A stretch of 64,000 nucleotides of DNA from Oceanirhabdus sp. W0125-5. GTDB taxonomy: Bacteria > Bacillota > Clostridia > Clostridiales > Clostridiaceae. The notes beneath the pieces were generated by a model. It worked only from the letters and a program-made list of their open reading frames with translations, made no database searches and was not told the DNA's origin. Within the stretch, counting starts at the first letter, position 1, and every line of letters begins with the position of its first letter. Made by a program: the position numbers and the translations under genes. Location of the stretch: positions 4,870,001 to 4,934,000 of the forward strand of contig NZ_CP115913.1 of assembly GCF_027938815.1 (NCBI RefSeq). Reading direction: 5' to 3'. Shown in pieces: positions 35,208 to 44,429 of the stretch.

Positions 35208-36887
35208 TTATTTGATAACAAACTCTACTCTTCCCTTATCTGTAGTTTCAAGAATAATCTTCCCTCTTTTATTCTTAAGATAAAGGCTGTTGCATTCAAG
35301 TTTATTATCTTTAGGAACTATTTGAAGTGTATTAATAATATTTCCATATTCATCAAATACAGAAACTGCTAATCCATATAACTTTTCACTGTCTGCAAGA
35401 GTTAAGTTTGATAAATCCATCTTCATATTAAATAGGTTATATTTAATACCATTATAGAAATATGGTTTATTCTTAATTAATAAATTAGCCTTAATATCCT
35501 TAACCTCCAATTTAATATTCCTATATGCTGGAATTGATGTTTGAGATTCTTGCTTAGCTTTATTAAGCTTTTCCTTAACTTCTGATATTTTATCAGTTTC
35601 TCCATCGATATTATCGATTTTTGCATATCCTGAAATCTTCACAAGATTATTTCTCTTAACAAAAAACTTCTTAATTCTTGTATTACCTAGTATCTCTACC
35701 TCACATTTTTCATCTTCAACATTAAGAGTTGAAAATCTACCTTCCACTTTAGCCTTACCTTTAACAAGTACCTCTTCAACCTGAGCATTATCATCTGTAA
35801 AAACAAATGAATTTTCCTCAGCTACTACTTTTTTAAACTTACCTTTTAATTTAAGCTTCTTCTCCTTAGCACTTGAAACTAATCTTACATTTTCAAATGC
35901 TCCTTCTTCAGAATCTAATATTGCATCTGATTTAATAAGAGTGCTCTTTATTTTACTCTCTCCAATATCATGAATCCTTGTACTAGTTTGTGAAATAACT
36001 TGTAGTTCATCTATTTCACACTTCTTAATGTTAATACTATGAGACGCACCTGAATATACATTCATATTCTCGGCTTTTACACTCTCAAGTGTAACACTTC
36101 CCTCTTCTCCTGGATTCACTGCAATTTCATCAGCTGTTGAATTTTTAAGTATTGAATTATTACCACTAATTGTTACTCCACTGTTAAAGTTAAGATTTTC
36201 TCCTATAAATCCTAAAGCAATTATAGAAACATTCTTATCATAATTCTTATCCGAAACAGCTGATTTATTAATTACTATTAATTCTTTATTGAATTCCTCA
36301 GCCAGCTTAATTCCATCAACATTTTCAATATCTGCTAATATACTTATAGTACCTTCGTAAACCTTAGCACCCATTTTATTCTTAAGTGTTGCAATAACTC
36401 TTCTTCCTTCATCTACAACATGAGTACTTTCAACCTCTAGATACCCAGATAATTTTATTCTTTCTGAATAATCCTCATTTTTCACTGCTTCTGAGAAAAT
36501 TATTTCTACATTTTCTGAATCCAAAAAAGATACATTAAGTACTTTAAATTCATTTTCAGAAATTCTTTCTCCATCACCTGCTTCATAAGTTACTACTTGT
36601 CCATCATTATCCCTAAAGATTACTTTGGGAACAATTGACCCCTCAACTTTCTCGCCATTGTTAGCATACCAACTTCCATTAAAGCTCTTTATGTATATTT
36701 TTCCATCCTTACCCATATCACTTATAGCACTTTTAACGATTTCCAAATTATTGATATCATTGGCATATTTAAGACTATACCCTTGATCGCCGATTACAAC
36801 AGTACCATCAGGAATATCAGCAAAAATAACACTACATGTAAACATTAAAGAAATTAGCATTACTCCAACCCTAAACCATGTTTTCAA
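35208..36887 (-). CDS. secreted beta-helix protein (long paralogue)
   Basis: 559 residues with a signal peptide (1-23), an Ig-like domain (VSFLDSENVEIIFSEAV), a beta-helix region with repeats such as LKNSTADEIAVNPGEEGSVT, and an extra C-terminal domain (about 460-559) that the gene at 28697 lacks. The start is TTG at 36887 (GGAGGGG five bases before it; no nearby ATG fits). First gene of the block; its product may be an adhesin or scaffold for the nuclease encoded directly downstream. Confidence 0.75.
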   Translation of the reverse strand: MKTWFRVGVMLISLMFTCSVIFADIPDGTVVIGDQGYSLKYANDINNLEIVKSAISDMGKDGKIYIKSFNGSWYANNGEKVEGSIVPKVIFRDNDGQVVTYEAGDGERISENEFKVLNVSFLDSENVEIIFSEAVKNEDYSERIKLSGYLEVESTHVVDEGRRVIATLKNKMGAKVYEGTISILADIENVDGIKLAEEFNKELIVINKSAVSDKNYDKNVSIIALGFIGENLNFNSGVTISGNNSILKNSTADEIAVNPGEEGSVTLESVKAENMNVYSGASHSINIKKCEIDELQVISQTSTRIHDIGESKIKSTLIKSDAILDSEEGAFENVRLVSSAKEKKLKLKGKFKKVVAEENSFVFTDDNAQVEEVLVKGKAKVEGRFSTLNVEDEKCEVEILGNTRIKKFFVKRNNLVKISGYAKIDNIDGETDKISEVKEKLNKAKQESQTSIPAYRNIKLEVKDIKANLLIKNKPYFYNGIKYNLFNMKMDLSNLTLADSEKLYGLAVSVFDEYGNIINTLQIVPKDNKLECNSLYLKNKRGKIILETTDKGRVEFVIK

Positions 36888-37046
36888 ATGAGCCCCTCCA
36901 TTTCCATATTAATATAATTTATTACACATTTACCATTATAACTCTTTATTTCATCATTGTAAATATTTTGTTAACATAGTGTATTTTCTGTTATAAAGTC
37001 TTAATATGTATAATATTGTTTTAATTTTCCTCTGTTTTGCTAAAAA

Positions 37047-37082
37047 AAGCATACACACTTAATTAACCAAGTGTATATGCTT
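37047..37082 (-). terminator. terminator after the histidine phosphatase gene
   Basis: AAGCATACACACTT / AAGTGTATATGCTT with an 8-base loop, about 55 bases beyond the stop, with a T run on the minus strand. Confidence 0.75.
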
Positions 37083-37135
37083 AAACTCATAAATAAACTC
37101 TTTTTCATCTTTTGCTACTATCCTATTTATTACCT

Positions 37136-37747
37136 CTATTTAAGATGATATTGCACATTACTAGCAACAACTATCCTATTCTTACCACTTACTCTCCAAA
37201 CATGAACTCCTGTATCTCCTGTACTTAACCAAACCCCAGTATCCACAGGAAGGTTAAGAAATGCCCTGTACAACATACTTATAAGACCTCCATGAGAAAC
37301 TATAAGAATTCTTTTATTCTCTTTTTCAAAATCTCTTGAATGTATTAATTCTGCAAAAAAGTGCTCCGCTCTTGCTCTTAGTTCAATAAGTGATTCTCCA
37401 TCAGGTATATGCTCATAATATTTCCTTCCACCCTCTGGTAAAGGATATAGCCTATCTGCCTCTTCCCTAAGTAGTCCTGCCAAGACACCATTATCCATCT
37501 CCTTCAATCTTTCATCATAGGTAATCTCTTTTTCAAACTTTTCTCCTATGATTTCAGCAACTTTAGATGCTCTTTTCAATGGACTACTATATATATCGTC
37601 AAACTTATATTTAAATTTTAACCATCGAGCAAGCTTCTCAGCCTGTTCAATACCCAATTCAGTTAAAGGGAAATCAGCTTTCCCCTCTAGCCTATTCTCA
37701 ATATCAGCTACAGATTGTCCATGCCTTGCAACAATTATCTCTAACAT
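37136..37747 (-). CDS. histidine phosphatase superfamily (phosphoglycerate mutase-like) protein
   Basis: 203 residues. The active-site RHG box (IVARHGQSVADIENRLEG) at the N-terminus holds the phosphorylated His; other catalytic residues fit SSPLKRASKVAEI, the Glu in LKEMDNGVLAG and the second His in ILIVSHGG. It is the length of cofactor-dependent phosphatases of the PhoE/CobC type. True glycolytic mutases are longer. AAGGGGAG ribosome site. Substrate unknown. Confidence 0.9.
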   Translation of the reverse strand: MLEIIVARHGQSVADIENRLEGKADFPLTELGIEQAEKLARWLKFKYKFDDIYSSPLKRASKVAEIIGEKFEKEITYDERLKEMDNGVLAGLLREEADRLYPLPEGGRKYYEHIPDGESLIELRARAEHFFAELIHSRDFEKENKRILIVSHGGLISMLYRAFLNLPVDTGVWLSTGDTGVHVWRVSGKNRIVVASNVQYHLK

Positions 37748-37808
37748 CGTTCATCTCCCCTTCTATAGTAATTATTTATATTTTATTTTAGTTCTAAATT
37801 ATATTTAA

Positions 37809-38138
37809 TTATTCCTTATCAATCTTCCCATGTCTTAATATTGAATAAATGGTTTTTAATATTCCAATTATAAATATTCCACTTTGAGTAATCAAAAATA
37901 TGTTTGGGTTTACCTTAGTTAAAATCATACCAATTATTCCTACAGCAATAACTGATAACCCTATAAATAGAAAGTGATTCCCAAATATCTTTGATACTTT
38001 TTTCTTATCATGTTTTTTAGGATCAAAACCATTTATCATATCCCCAGCATTCTGTGATTTACTGACCCACCCAATGAAAGTACAAAAAATCCCAATAAAC
38101 ATAGTAAGAATCAATATTGCACCCTGTCCCTCATTCAT
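37809..38138 (-). CDS. small membrane protein of unknown function
   Basis: About 109 residues with three hydrophobic segments (starting GAILILTMFIGIFCTFIGWV). I use the ATG at 38138 (MNEGQGA) because AGGGGATG lies 8 bases upstream; the earlier ATG has no site. A short charged stretch DPKKHDKKK separates the first and second segments. Family not recognised. Confidence 0.6.
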   Translation of the reverse strand: MNEGQGAILILTMFIGIFCTFIGWVSKSQNAGDMINGFDPKKHDKKKVSKIFGNHFLFIGLSVIAVGIIGMILTKVNPNIFLITQSGIFIIGILKTIYSILRHGKIDKE

Positions 38139-38203
38139 AAGTTCATCCCCTAACATTCATATTATCAAATATATTATTCTATTCACATTTAATAAACTGC
38201 TTA

Positions 38204-38470
38204 TTATCTAAGTTTTTTTCCACAACTTGGACAATAATCACTACTATCCATTTTGCTATGCTGAAGTTCAAATCCTATCCCACAATAAGGACATCTCCAA
38301 TATTTTGAGTTTAAAATAAAAAAGGAAATCATGAGTACTGCCCCAATTATTCCAAAAACAATATTTATGCCACCAAAAGTTAATAACAGTATACTTGTAA
38401 TAAGACAAATTAAAGAAATCTTTCTAAATTTAAATACATTCCTTAACTCTCTCTCTCTATTATCATCCAT
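38204..38470 (-). CDS. small membrane protein with C-terminal zinc ribbon
   Basis: 88 residues: two adjacent membrane segments (about 18-50) and a zinc-ribbon tail CPYCGIGFELQ...YCPSCGKKLR with two CxxC knuckles. Probably a membrane-bound metal-binding protein of unknown role. It is just upstream of the small membrane protein gene at 37809 on the same strand. Confidence 0.65.
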   Translation of the reverse strand: MDDNRERELRNVFKFRKISLICLITSILLLTFGGINIVFGIIGAVLMISFFILNSKYWRCPYCGIGFELQHSKMDSSDYCPSCGKKLR

Positions 38471-38555
38471 ATTAATTACCCCTCATATAGAATTAAATAT
38501 CTTTTATTTTACTAAGTATTATACCACAATTAACCAATATTTTCCATATGCCCCA

Positions 38556-39587
38556 TTATTGATTTAGTCCTAAAAAATCATATAACAATTCCCGTATGAT
38601 ACCATATCTACTTACTCTTTTACTATCTTTCATTAATGTTTCCATTGCTTTTTTGTCTCCTCTTTTAGCTCTTGTAAATAAATCAGTATAATATTCTCTC
38701 ATATGATCTTTTATAGGTATTCCTGAGTTTATTCCACTTTGCAAAATACTATCATATAACTCTTTAAATTGAGAGATTCTTTCATTTTTCATTTTAATTT
38801 CATTTTTTAACATTCCATCCTGATATGATTCTAACTTCTCATTAAATAACTTTTTGAAATCTGGTTCTGTTAATAATGAACCATCAAATTGAAATTTAAC
38901 ATCATTTAACTTGTACCATTTCTGAAATACTTTTTGTTCAATAATTTTACCATTTACATCTTTTATCTCCATACCTTTTGATAAAAGAACTCTTTCTGTT
39001 TCAATATTAATCATCATGAGGTTCATGTCCTCAGTGTAATCAATATATCGCTTGAAAAAACTTAAATCATCTAAATATTGATTATCTACTTCTTCGGGAC
39101 ATTTTATTAACCAAAAATCTTTTATATTATTTTTATTTAATACTTCATGTTTCCTTTTCCAATACTCAAAATCAAGATCCTGTCTCTCGTATTCTATAGC
39201 CATTTTATTCCCATTTTCATCCTCAATATAAAGATCAGAATATAGTTTTCCATATGAATTAAACTTATATCTAACTTTATATTGTGGATACATCCACTCA
39301 AGATGTTTCTTAAGAATAAATATACCTTCTATATGTTCTTCTGTCTCTTCATTATAGCTACATTTTCTATAACCATTATTATTCTTATGAGCAAAATGCG
39401 GTTTTCTCTTATTAACATCCCTCATTCTAAAAAGGACAGGTTCTTTGCAAAGAGGACATAGCAGCTCGTTCCTCTTTGCTGCTGCTCTAACTTTTATCTC
39501 TAACTCCTTATCTAGTACAATTCTCTTTATTGGATCATATATATCAAAAGCACAAACTTCTTCATCAAGCCATATACACTTCTGTAT
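38556..39587 (-). CDS. CoiA-like competence/nuclease-related protein without a standard start codon
   Basis: Only 289 residues follow the first ATG (39425), and that product begins in the middle of a domain (KRKPHFAHKN). The frame is open for 54 further codons upstream and reads naturally: WLDEEVCAFDIYDP, then a CxxC knuckle in LLCPLCKEPVLF, then HFAH. This is the layout of CoiA-like proteins. In this frame the codon placed at the right distance from the GGAG ribosome site is ATA (39585-39587), not ATG, GTG or TTG. Either a rare start is used, or an ATG has mutated. The C-terminal half has acidic and basic helices. The gene follows the kinase gene by 10 bases and is likely coupled to it. Confidence 0.6.
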   Translation of the reverse strand: MQKCIWLDEEVCAFDIYDPIKRIVLDKELEIKVRAAAKRNELLCPLCKEPVLFRMRDVNKRKPHFAHKNNNGYRKCSYNEETEEHIEGIFILKKHLEWMYPQYKVRYKFNSYGKLYSDLYIEDENGNKMAIEYERQDLDFEYWKRKHEVLNKNNIKDFWLIKCPEEVDNQYLDDLSFFKRYIDYTEDMNLMMINIETERVLLSKGMEIKDVNGKIIEQKVFQKWYKLNDVKFQFDGSLLTEPDFKKLFNEKLESYQDGMLKNEIKMKNERISQFKELYDSILQSGINSGIPIKDHMREYYTDLFTRAKRGDKKAMETLMKDSKRVSRYGIIRELLYDFLGLNQ

Positions 39588-39599
39588 AGCAAATCACTC

Positions 39600-40547
39600 C
39601 TATCCTTCCCTTATCTCTAAGTATCTTTTTACTAATTTAACGCCCTCTGAATAATAATCAGGTGCCTGAATATTTGCCCAACTACATATTCCTAATCCAG
39701 ATGATAATAATAAATATTCTAATACACTTTTTGATTCTTGTGAAATCATGAAATAGCTCTCATATCCTTCTAAAAAAGCCTCTTCAAGCATCTTATTCTC
39801 TAGGAAATATTTTTGATATAAGGCTATCATATCTCTATCTCTAACTGAGGAATTACATATTTCAAAATCAAGTATTCCGCTAATACTCCATTCTCCATTT
39901 ACTTCATTCACTAAAATATTTCTTCCATCATAATCTCCATGAGTCACATAACCTGTCTTGTCAAATTCAATACTATCTATATCCTCTTTAAGAACCTTTA
40001 AGCCTTCTATTAGCAGCTCTTTCTCTGGTAATTCTTGTTTTAGTATCCATTCTTCAATGTTAGTGCAACTCTTAGCAAATTTTTCTTTATATGTTTTATA
40101 TCCATTAATTACATTGCCCTCTATATCAAAGTCACCAAATTTATCATATTCTTTTATTTTATGAAGCTCACCTAACTGTTTCCCTATTTGAATGAATATT
40201 TTTTTCTTACTTTCCTCATCTATTAAGTCCATTACACTGTCTAGGGTTACACCTTCTATTCTCTCCATGAGAATCCATTCAACATTATTGTCTAATATCC
40301 CATGATCAATTAATTTCGGGCAAAGTACCATACTCTCTTCAAGTAAAGTTAAACTAGCAACCTCACGACTTCTTCTCCCATTTACATAGTACATTTTGAA
40401 TATGAGTTCTTTATCTTCATCAGTTTTAAAACTATAAACTAAGTGGCGTTTAAGATGGTGATTTCCCACAGCTTTTAAGGAATAAATCTCTTTTCCTAAA
40501 ATATTCTCTATAATATCTTTTATCTCTTTTTCACTATAGTTCAGCAT
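39600..40547 (-). CDS. APH/choline-kinase family phosphotransferase
   Basis: 315 residues. The catalytic loop THGDYDGRNILV and the metal-binding ILDFE are complete, and the ATP-binding N-lobe has the strand VYSFKTDEDKELIFKMY. Members phosphorylate aminoglycosides, choline, homoserine or similar alcohols. No antibiotic-specific residue pattern is visible. Ribosome site is weak. The small intergenic space suggests that it is cotranscribed with the CoiA-like gene, which is probably accidental in function. Confidence 0.85.
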   Translation of the reverse strand: MLNYSEKEIKDIIENILGKEIYSLKAVGNHHLKRHLVYSFKTDEDKELIFKMYYVNGRRSREVASLTLLEESMVLCPKLIDHGILDNNVEWILMERIEGVTLDSVMDLIDEESKKKIFIQIGKQLGELHKIKEYDKFGDFDIEGNVINGYKTYKEKFAKSCTNIEEWILKQELPEKELLIEGLKVLKEDIDSIEFDKTGYVTHGDYDGRNILVNEVNGEWSISGILDFEICNSSVRDRDMIALYQKYFLENKMLEEAFLEGYESYFMISQESKSVLEYLLLSSGLGICSWANIQAPDYYSEGVKLVKRYLEIREG

Positions 40548-40671
40548 TCCAGCTTTAGCCCCCTAAATAATTGATTTATACTATTTTATTCACCTTTACC
40601 TAAAAACATTGCAACAATATTACTCTTATGTTTATAAAATTTCATTAGATAATATGTTTATTTGATATAAA

Positions 40672-41046
40672 CTAATTCATATTTACTATGCTAACAAAAT
40701 TAACAATATTACCGTCTAAATCTCTAAACCAGAAAGACCTGGCACCCCATGGATGCGTTGTTGGGTGCATAACAAATTCTACACCTAATGCTTTGAGTCT
40801 CTCATATTCTTTATCAACATCTTTTACTTTAAAGCTTATTGTAAAGCCTCCATATCCTGCTCCACACATAGAATTAGGTGCCATACTTTCCATACCTTCT
40901 ACTGAAAATATAGCAATGTTCCCTCCATCAGTTTTCAATTCTGTATGAACATCATTACCTTGAGCCTCAACACAAAGAATTTTTGTATAAAATTCTGTAA
41001 GAGCAGAAACATTACTTGTAACAAGGCATATCCCCATAAATTCCAT
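40672..41046 (-). CDS. VOC (glyoxalase/bleomycin-resistance-like) family protein
   Basis: 124 residues with the two betaalphabetabetabeta units of the vicinal oxygen chelate fold; ends with HPWGARSFWFRDLDGNIVNF, the usual C-terminal metal-site strand of these proteins. Start at 41046 with AAAGGGGA upstream. Metal-dependent isomerase, dioxygenase or drug-binding function cannot be told apart. Confidence 0.85.
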   Translation of the reverse strand: MEFMGICLVTSNVSALTEFYTKILCVEAQGNDVHTELKTDGGNIAIFSVEGMESMAPNSMCGAGYGGFTISFKVKDVDKEYERLKALGVEFVMHPTTHPWGARSFWFRDLDGNIVNFVSIVNMN

Positions 41047-41221
41047 TAATAATTTCCCCTTTTAACTTTATATTTTTATATTGAATTAACTTACTTTTCA
41101 TTACTTGATTTTTAATTTCAACTGTTTCTTATCTATCTAATTATACAGAATTTCAAGATTGCATTCAAATATTTAACATTTATAATTAATTTCTACATTA
41201 TTGAGAATAGGAGAAAATTAA

Positions 41222-41263
41222 AAACCAAAGAAAAGACTAATCTAATACTCTCTTCTTTGGTTT
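41222..41263 (-). terminator. terminator after the hydrogenase-chemoreceptor gene
   Basis: AAACCAAAGAA / TTCTTTGGTTT around a 20-base loop, 9 bases after the stop codon at 41272, with A run before and T run after on the minus strand. Confidence 0.75.
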
Positions 41264-41271
41264 ATATTAAA

Positions 41272-43155
41272 CTATTGAACTAAATTATTAACAGTTTCAG
41301 CTACTTCTTCTGACTTTGCAGTAATCTCTTCAATATTAGCGGATATATTGCTAACTGAATCAAATAAATTCTGTACTTTTATATCTAATGCATCACAAAT
41401 TGTATACATTTCATTCATAAGCTCTAGAACAATTCTACTTTCATCACTTGTTTTAGTTGCAACCTCTTTAGATTCATTAGCTAATTTCTGAACCTCTTCT
41501 GCTACTACACTAAACCCTCTTCCAGCTTCTCCAGCTCTAGCAGCTTCAATAGCAGCGTTAAGTGATAATAAATTAGTCTGAGCTGAAATATTAACTATTT
41601 CATTATTTGCTTTAATAAATTCTTGAATCTTAAGCTTAATCTCATTTACTTGATTATGAAGATTCTTAGAGTCAGTTGAAATAACATGAACTTCATTTGA
41701 AATACAAGTAATTTCTTCTGAGTTCATTGAATTTCCTGTTGAAACCTCAGCTATGGATTGTATTATTTCATTAACATTAGTTCTAAGATCATCAGCTTTT
41801 CGAATTTGTTCTTCCCCAATTTCTTTGATTTCATCGGCTTTCAACTGAACTTCAACACTTTTTCTATCAACCTCTTCTTTTTCTAATAATGCAATATCTT
41901 TATTGTAATGAAGACAGTTTTCTTTGACATTATAATCATTCGCTATTGCATTAGCCATATCATAACATGTATCATATCCACAAGCTGAGCAATCTAATTG
42001 TCTAGATTGTTCTGTAGTTTTTAAAAGTACCTTAAAGATTCTATCAAGCTCTTGTTGTGAAACTTGACCATTATTTCCAATAGACTTATTTGTATATTTT
42101 CTAACAAAATCATCTACATTCAATGTCTTACCAAACTTCTTATATTGTTTTTTCTGTTCTTTACGTGTTCTTGACTTTTTAATAGTATTAAATGATTTAT
42201 CTATATCATCAATATCAATATCCTTATCAGTTGCAGTTCCCAAGTTACATCCAAATTCACAGTTAAGAATATCCACTACTGTTGGAACTTCTTTCCCCTT
42301 CTTAACTCTCTCAGCATATTTATCTAAGTAATGATACGCTAACTCTGTACCTTCTATTTGCTTTATCCAAACATCATCTGTAAACTTCTCAATATTCTCA
42401 CGTAATCCACCTGGTCTTGAAAATAAAAATCCAAATGTATTAGGTAAACAATTAAAATCATATTCAGGATATGATGATAAATTTATCTTATTGTCCTTAA
42501 TATATTCTTTAATTCTTTTATATGTAACATTATAAGAAATTAATCCACCATTATTAGTATCATGTATCTCTTCTTTTTTACCTATACACGGACTAAGAAA
42601 TGCTAGTTTATCTCTAACATTCTCATATTTCTTAAGATAAACCGCTGTACACATCATAGGAGAATGAATGGGAGCTATATTACTTAATAACTCGGGCTTA
42701 TGTATTTCTATGTAATTTACAATCGGAGGACATGGTTGTGCTATAACCGATGTTAAGTTATTTTTTTTCATATATGCTAAGTAAGCATATGTGCATATGT
42801 CTGCTCCCGTGGAGACATCACCAATTAAGTTCACACCAATAGATTTAAAGTATCCAAAAAGTCTTTTATAATCTGGAAAATTAGCTTTTAAAGCTGGTGC
42901 TGCCAGTAGAGATATCTTTTCTCCTTCTTTAAGATCATTCATGAATTTTGTGAAATCATCCTCATAATCTCTAGCCTTATGTTTACATACAGTAATACAC
43001 ATTCCACAGCTTATACAACGTTCTGTATTAATCTTAACATGATTCTTTCCTTCCAAATTATAAGCAATATTTGCATTTGTTATAGGACAGTGTCTAATGC
43101 ACTTATTACACCCTACACATTTTTCTTCTTCAAGATGAATTAACCTGTTTTTCAT
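41272..43155 (-). CDS. sensory [FeFe]-hydrogenase fused to a chemoreceptor signalling domain
   Basis: About 627 residues (start MKNRLIHL at 43155, with AGGGGG 7 bases upstream). Two ferredoxin-type 4Fe-4S motifs (C13/16/19/23 and C47/50/53/57) are followed by an H-cluster-type hydrogenase domain. The first H-cluster motif reads AQPCPP at 139-144: the ligand Cys142 is there, but the neighbouring proton-shuttle Cys of TSCCP is Pro. SPCIGKKEE holds the next ligand (Cys190) and CEFGCNLG the last two. A further CSACGYDTC...C cluster domain follows (RnfB-like). The C-terminal 180 residues are a methyl-accepting-type signalling helix bundle (SAQTNLLSLNAAIEAARAGEAGRGFSVVAEEV). No membrane segments. 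I infer a soluble H2 or redox sensor that feeds the CheA pathway. Confidence 0.85.
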   Translation of the reverse strand: MKNRLIHLEEEKCVGCNKCIRHCPITNANIAYNLEGKNHVKINTERCISCGMCITVCKHKARDYEDDFTKFMNDLKEGEKISLLAAPALKANFPDYKRLFGYFKSIGVNLIGDVSTGADICTYAYLAYMKKNNLTSVIAQPCPPIVNYIEIHKPELLSNIAPIHSPMMCTAVYLKKYENVRDKLAFLSPCIGKKEEIHDTNNGGLISYNVTYKRIKEYIKDNKINLSSYPEYDFNCLPNTFGFLFSRPGGLRENIEKFTDDVWIKQIEGTELAYHYLDKYAERVKKGKEVPTVVDILNCEFGCNLGTATDKDIDIDDIDKSFNTIKKSRTRKEQKKQYKKFGKTLNVDDFVRKYTNKSIGNNGQVSQQELDRIFKVLLKTTEQSRQLDCSACGYDTCYDMANAIANDYNVKENCLHYNKDIALLEKEEVDRKSVEVQLKADEIKEIGEEQIRKADDLRTNVNEIIQSIAEVSTGNSMNSEEITCISNEVHVISTDSKNLHNQVNEIKLKIQEFIKANNEIVNISAQTNLLSLNAAIEAARAGEAGRGFSVVAEEVQKLANESKEVATKTSDESRIVLELMNEMYTICDALDIKVQNLFDSVSNISANIEEITAKSEEVAETVNNLVQ

Positions 43156-43191
43156 AAAACATCCCCCTTCCATATCCATATCTATTAACAT

Positions 43192-43422
43192 ACATTCTAT
43201 TAATAGACATAGGTATAAAAGGAAACAAACTGGTAAAGCATTACAAACAATACATTCCTTGTTTACTTATCGAAATTTTCTGAAAATTAAAGAGATGCAT
43301 CATTCAATTTCTATATACTTTTCCTACTCTTAACCAAATATACTATTTATTTCAACAATCATAGTTAAATTATAACAAAAATTATGGATGGTGTAAAAGG
43401 AATAATGTTGTCATAAAAATGC
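43192..43422. other. intergenic stretch without a visible feature
   Basis: Between the hydrogenase-chemoreceptor gene and the terminator at 43423 the DNA is AT-rich and holds no reading frame or repeat that I can support. It must contain the promoter of the hydrogenase-chemoreceptor gene, but no clear -35/-10 pair was found. Confidence 0.4.
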
Positions 43423-43465
43423 AAACTGGATTTTATATACCGTTTATATTTATAAAATCCAGTTT
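43423..43465 (-). terminator. terminator after the lipoprotein pseudogene
   Basis: AAACTGGATTTTATA / TATAAAATCCAGTTT, a perfect 15-base stem with a 13-base loop, about 20 bases beyond the stop of the pseudogene. Confidence 0.8.
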
Positions 43466-43485
43466 AATTTATTATATATAAATTT

Positions 43486-43959
43486 TTACTTTTCTAAAGG
43501 TGTTGCACCTCTTGAGTTTTTTACAAGTATTAGGTATTGAAAATACTCTGTCGTAACTCCTCCATAAGGAGATTTTATAAAATAGTGTTTATTATTGAAT
43601 GGTGAATCTTTTCCATGAAGTTTGAATAAAGTTATATCCTCACTACCATATTTATCAATAAGATTCATATCTATAATATCTGAATGATTTCTAGTTTCAC
43701 CATATTTTTCTCCATTGTTTGATGGCCATGTCATTCTATAAGAGTCTTTATAAGCATACGCAATGGAAAGAACTTTATCTTTTACTGTTAAAGTTTCTTC
43801 TACTAATTTATCACCTATTTTATCTTTTTTCTGTTTAACTTTCTTAGCAGACTTCCTTTATTCTGTATTTTCCTTAATACTACATCCTACTGAAAAAGAT
43901 GTTATTAATACACCTGAAATTAGTAATGTAATAATTCTTTTGTATTTTATTTTGTTCAT
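43486..43959 (-). pseudogene. lipoprotein gene with one premature stop codon
   Basis: From an AGGAGG site and ATG at 43959 the product begins with a lipoprotein signal ending SFSVGC. After residue 33 (KENTE) an in-frame TAA at 43858-43860 stops it. The same frame then continues with no other stop through KDKIGDKLVEETLTVKDKV and a further 100 residues to the end at 43486. Restoring one codon gives a 157-residue lipoprotein. Its C-terminal domain (about 90 residues) is not recognised. A single nonsense mutation, or a sequencing error, explains it. Confidence 0.75.
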
Positions 43960-43991
43960 TATTATCCTCCTTAGTTATTTGTTAAATCTCG

Positions 43992-44429
43992 TTAAAGATC
44001 AATTTTGGCTACAAGTTCCTCCCACATTATCTCGCCAGTCTTCTTAAAGCCTACACTTCTATAAAGTTTATCTGCTACAATATTTTCTGGTTCAAAACTT
44101 GTATACAATTCTATGTTTCCATACTTTTCTCTAACTACATCTAATAGTTTTACTACCGCTGCTTTTCCATACCCTCTTTTCTGATATTTATCATCGATCA
44201 TAAGCCTGCACATCCATAAATTATCTGTTTCTTCATCTTTTCCGTACATTAGGAATCCAACCATAGTTTGTCCATCATATATGCAAAGTGGATATAGCTC
44301 CTCCTCATAGTTTGCTTCAAGTAGCGAATATGAATTTGGAGCTACAAAATCCTCCTGTCCCTTAGAAACTTTTAAATCAATACATTCTTCCCAATTTTCT
44401 TTAGTAACTTCTTTAAATATAAGATTCAT
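43992..44429 (-). CDS. GNAT family N-acetyltransferase
   Basis: About 145 residues (start at 44429 after GGGGGGAT). The acetyl-CoA binding strand-turn-helix YQKRGYGKAAVVKLLD is intact, followed by the GFKKTGEIMW part of the last strand. Such enzymes acetylate amines on small molecules or proteins; the resemblance in the DNLWMCRLMIDDKYQKRGYG part is to spermine/spermidine acetyltransferases, which is only suggestive. Confidence 0.88.
   Translation of the reverse strand: MNLIFKEVTKENWEECIDLKVSKGQEDFVAPNSYSLLEANYEEELYPLCIYDGQTMVGFLMYGKDEETDNLWMCRLMIDDKYQKRGYGKAAVVKLLDVVREKYGNIELYTSFEPENIVADKLYRSVGFKKTGEIMWEELVAKIDL

Noticed and set aside
43486..43734. Separate 82-residue protein
   Set aside because: It is the 3' part of a lipoprotein gene interrupted by one stop codon; no ribosome site at its internal ATG.
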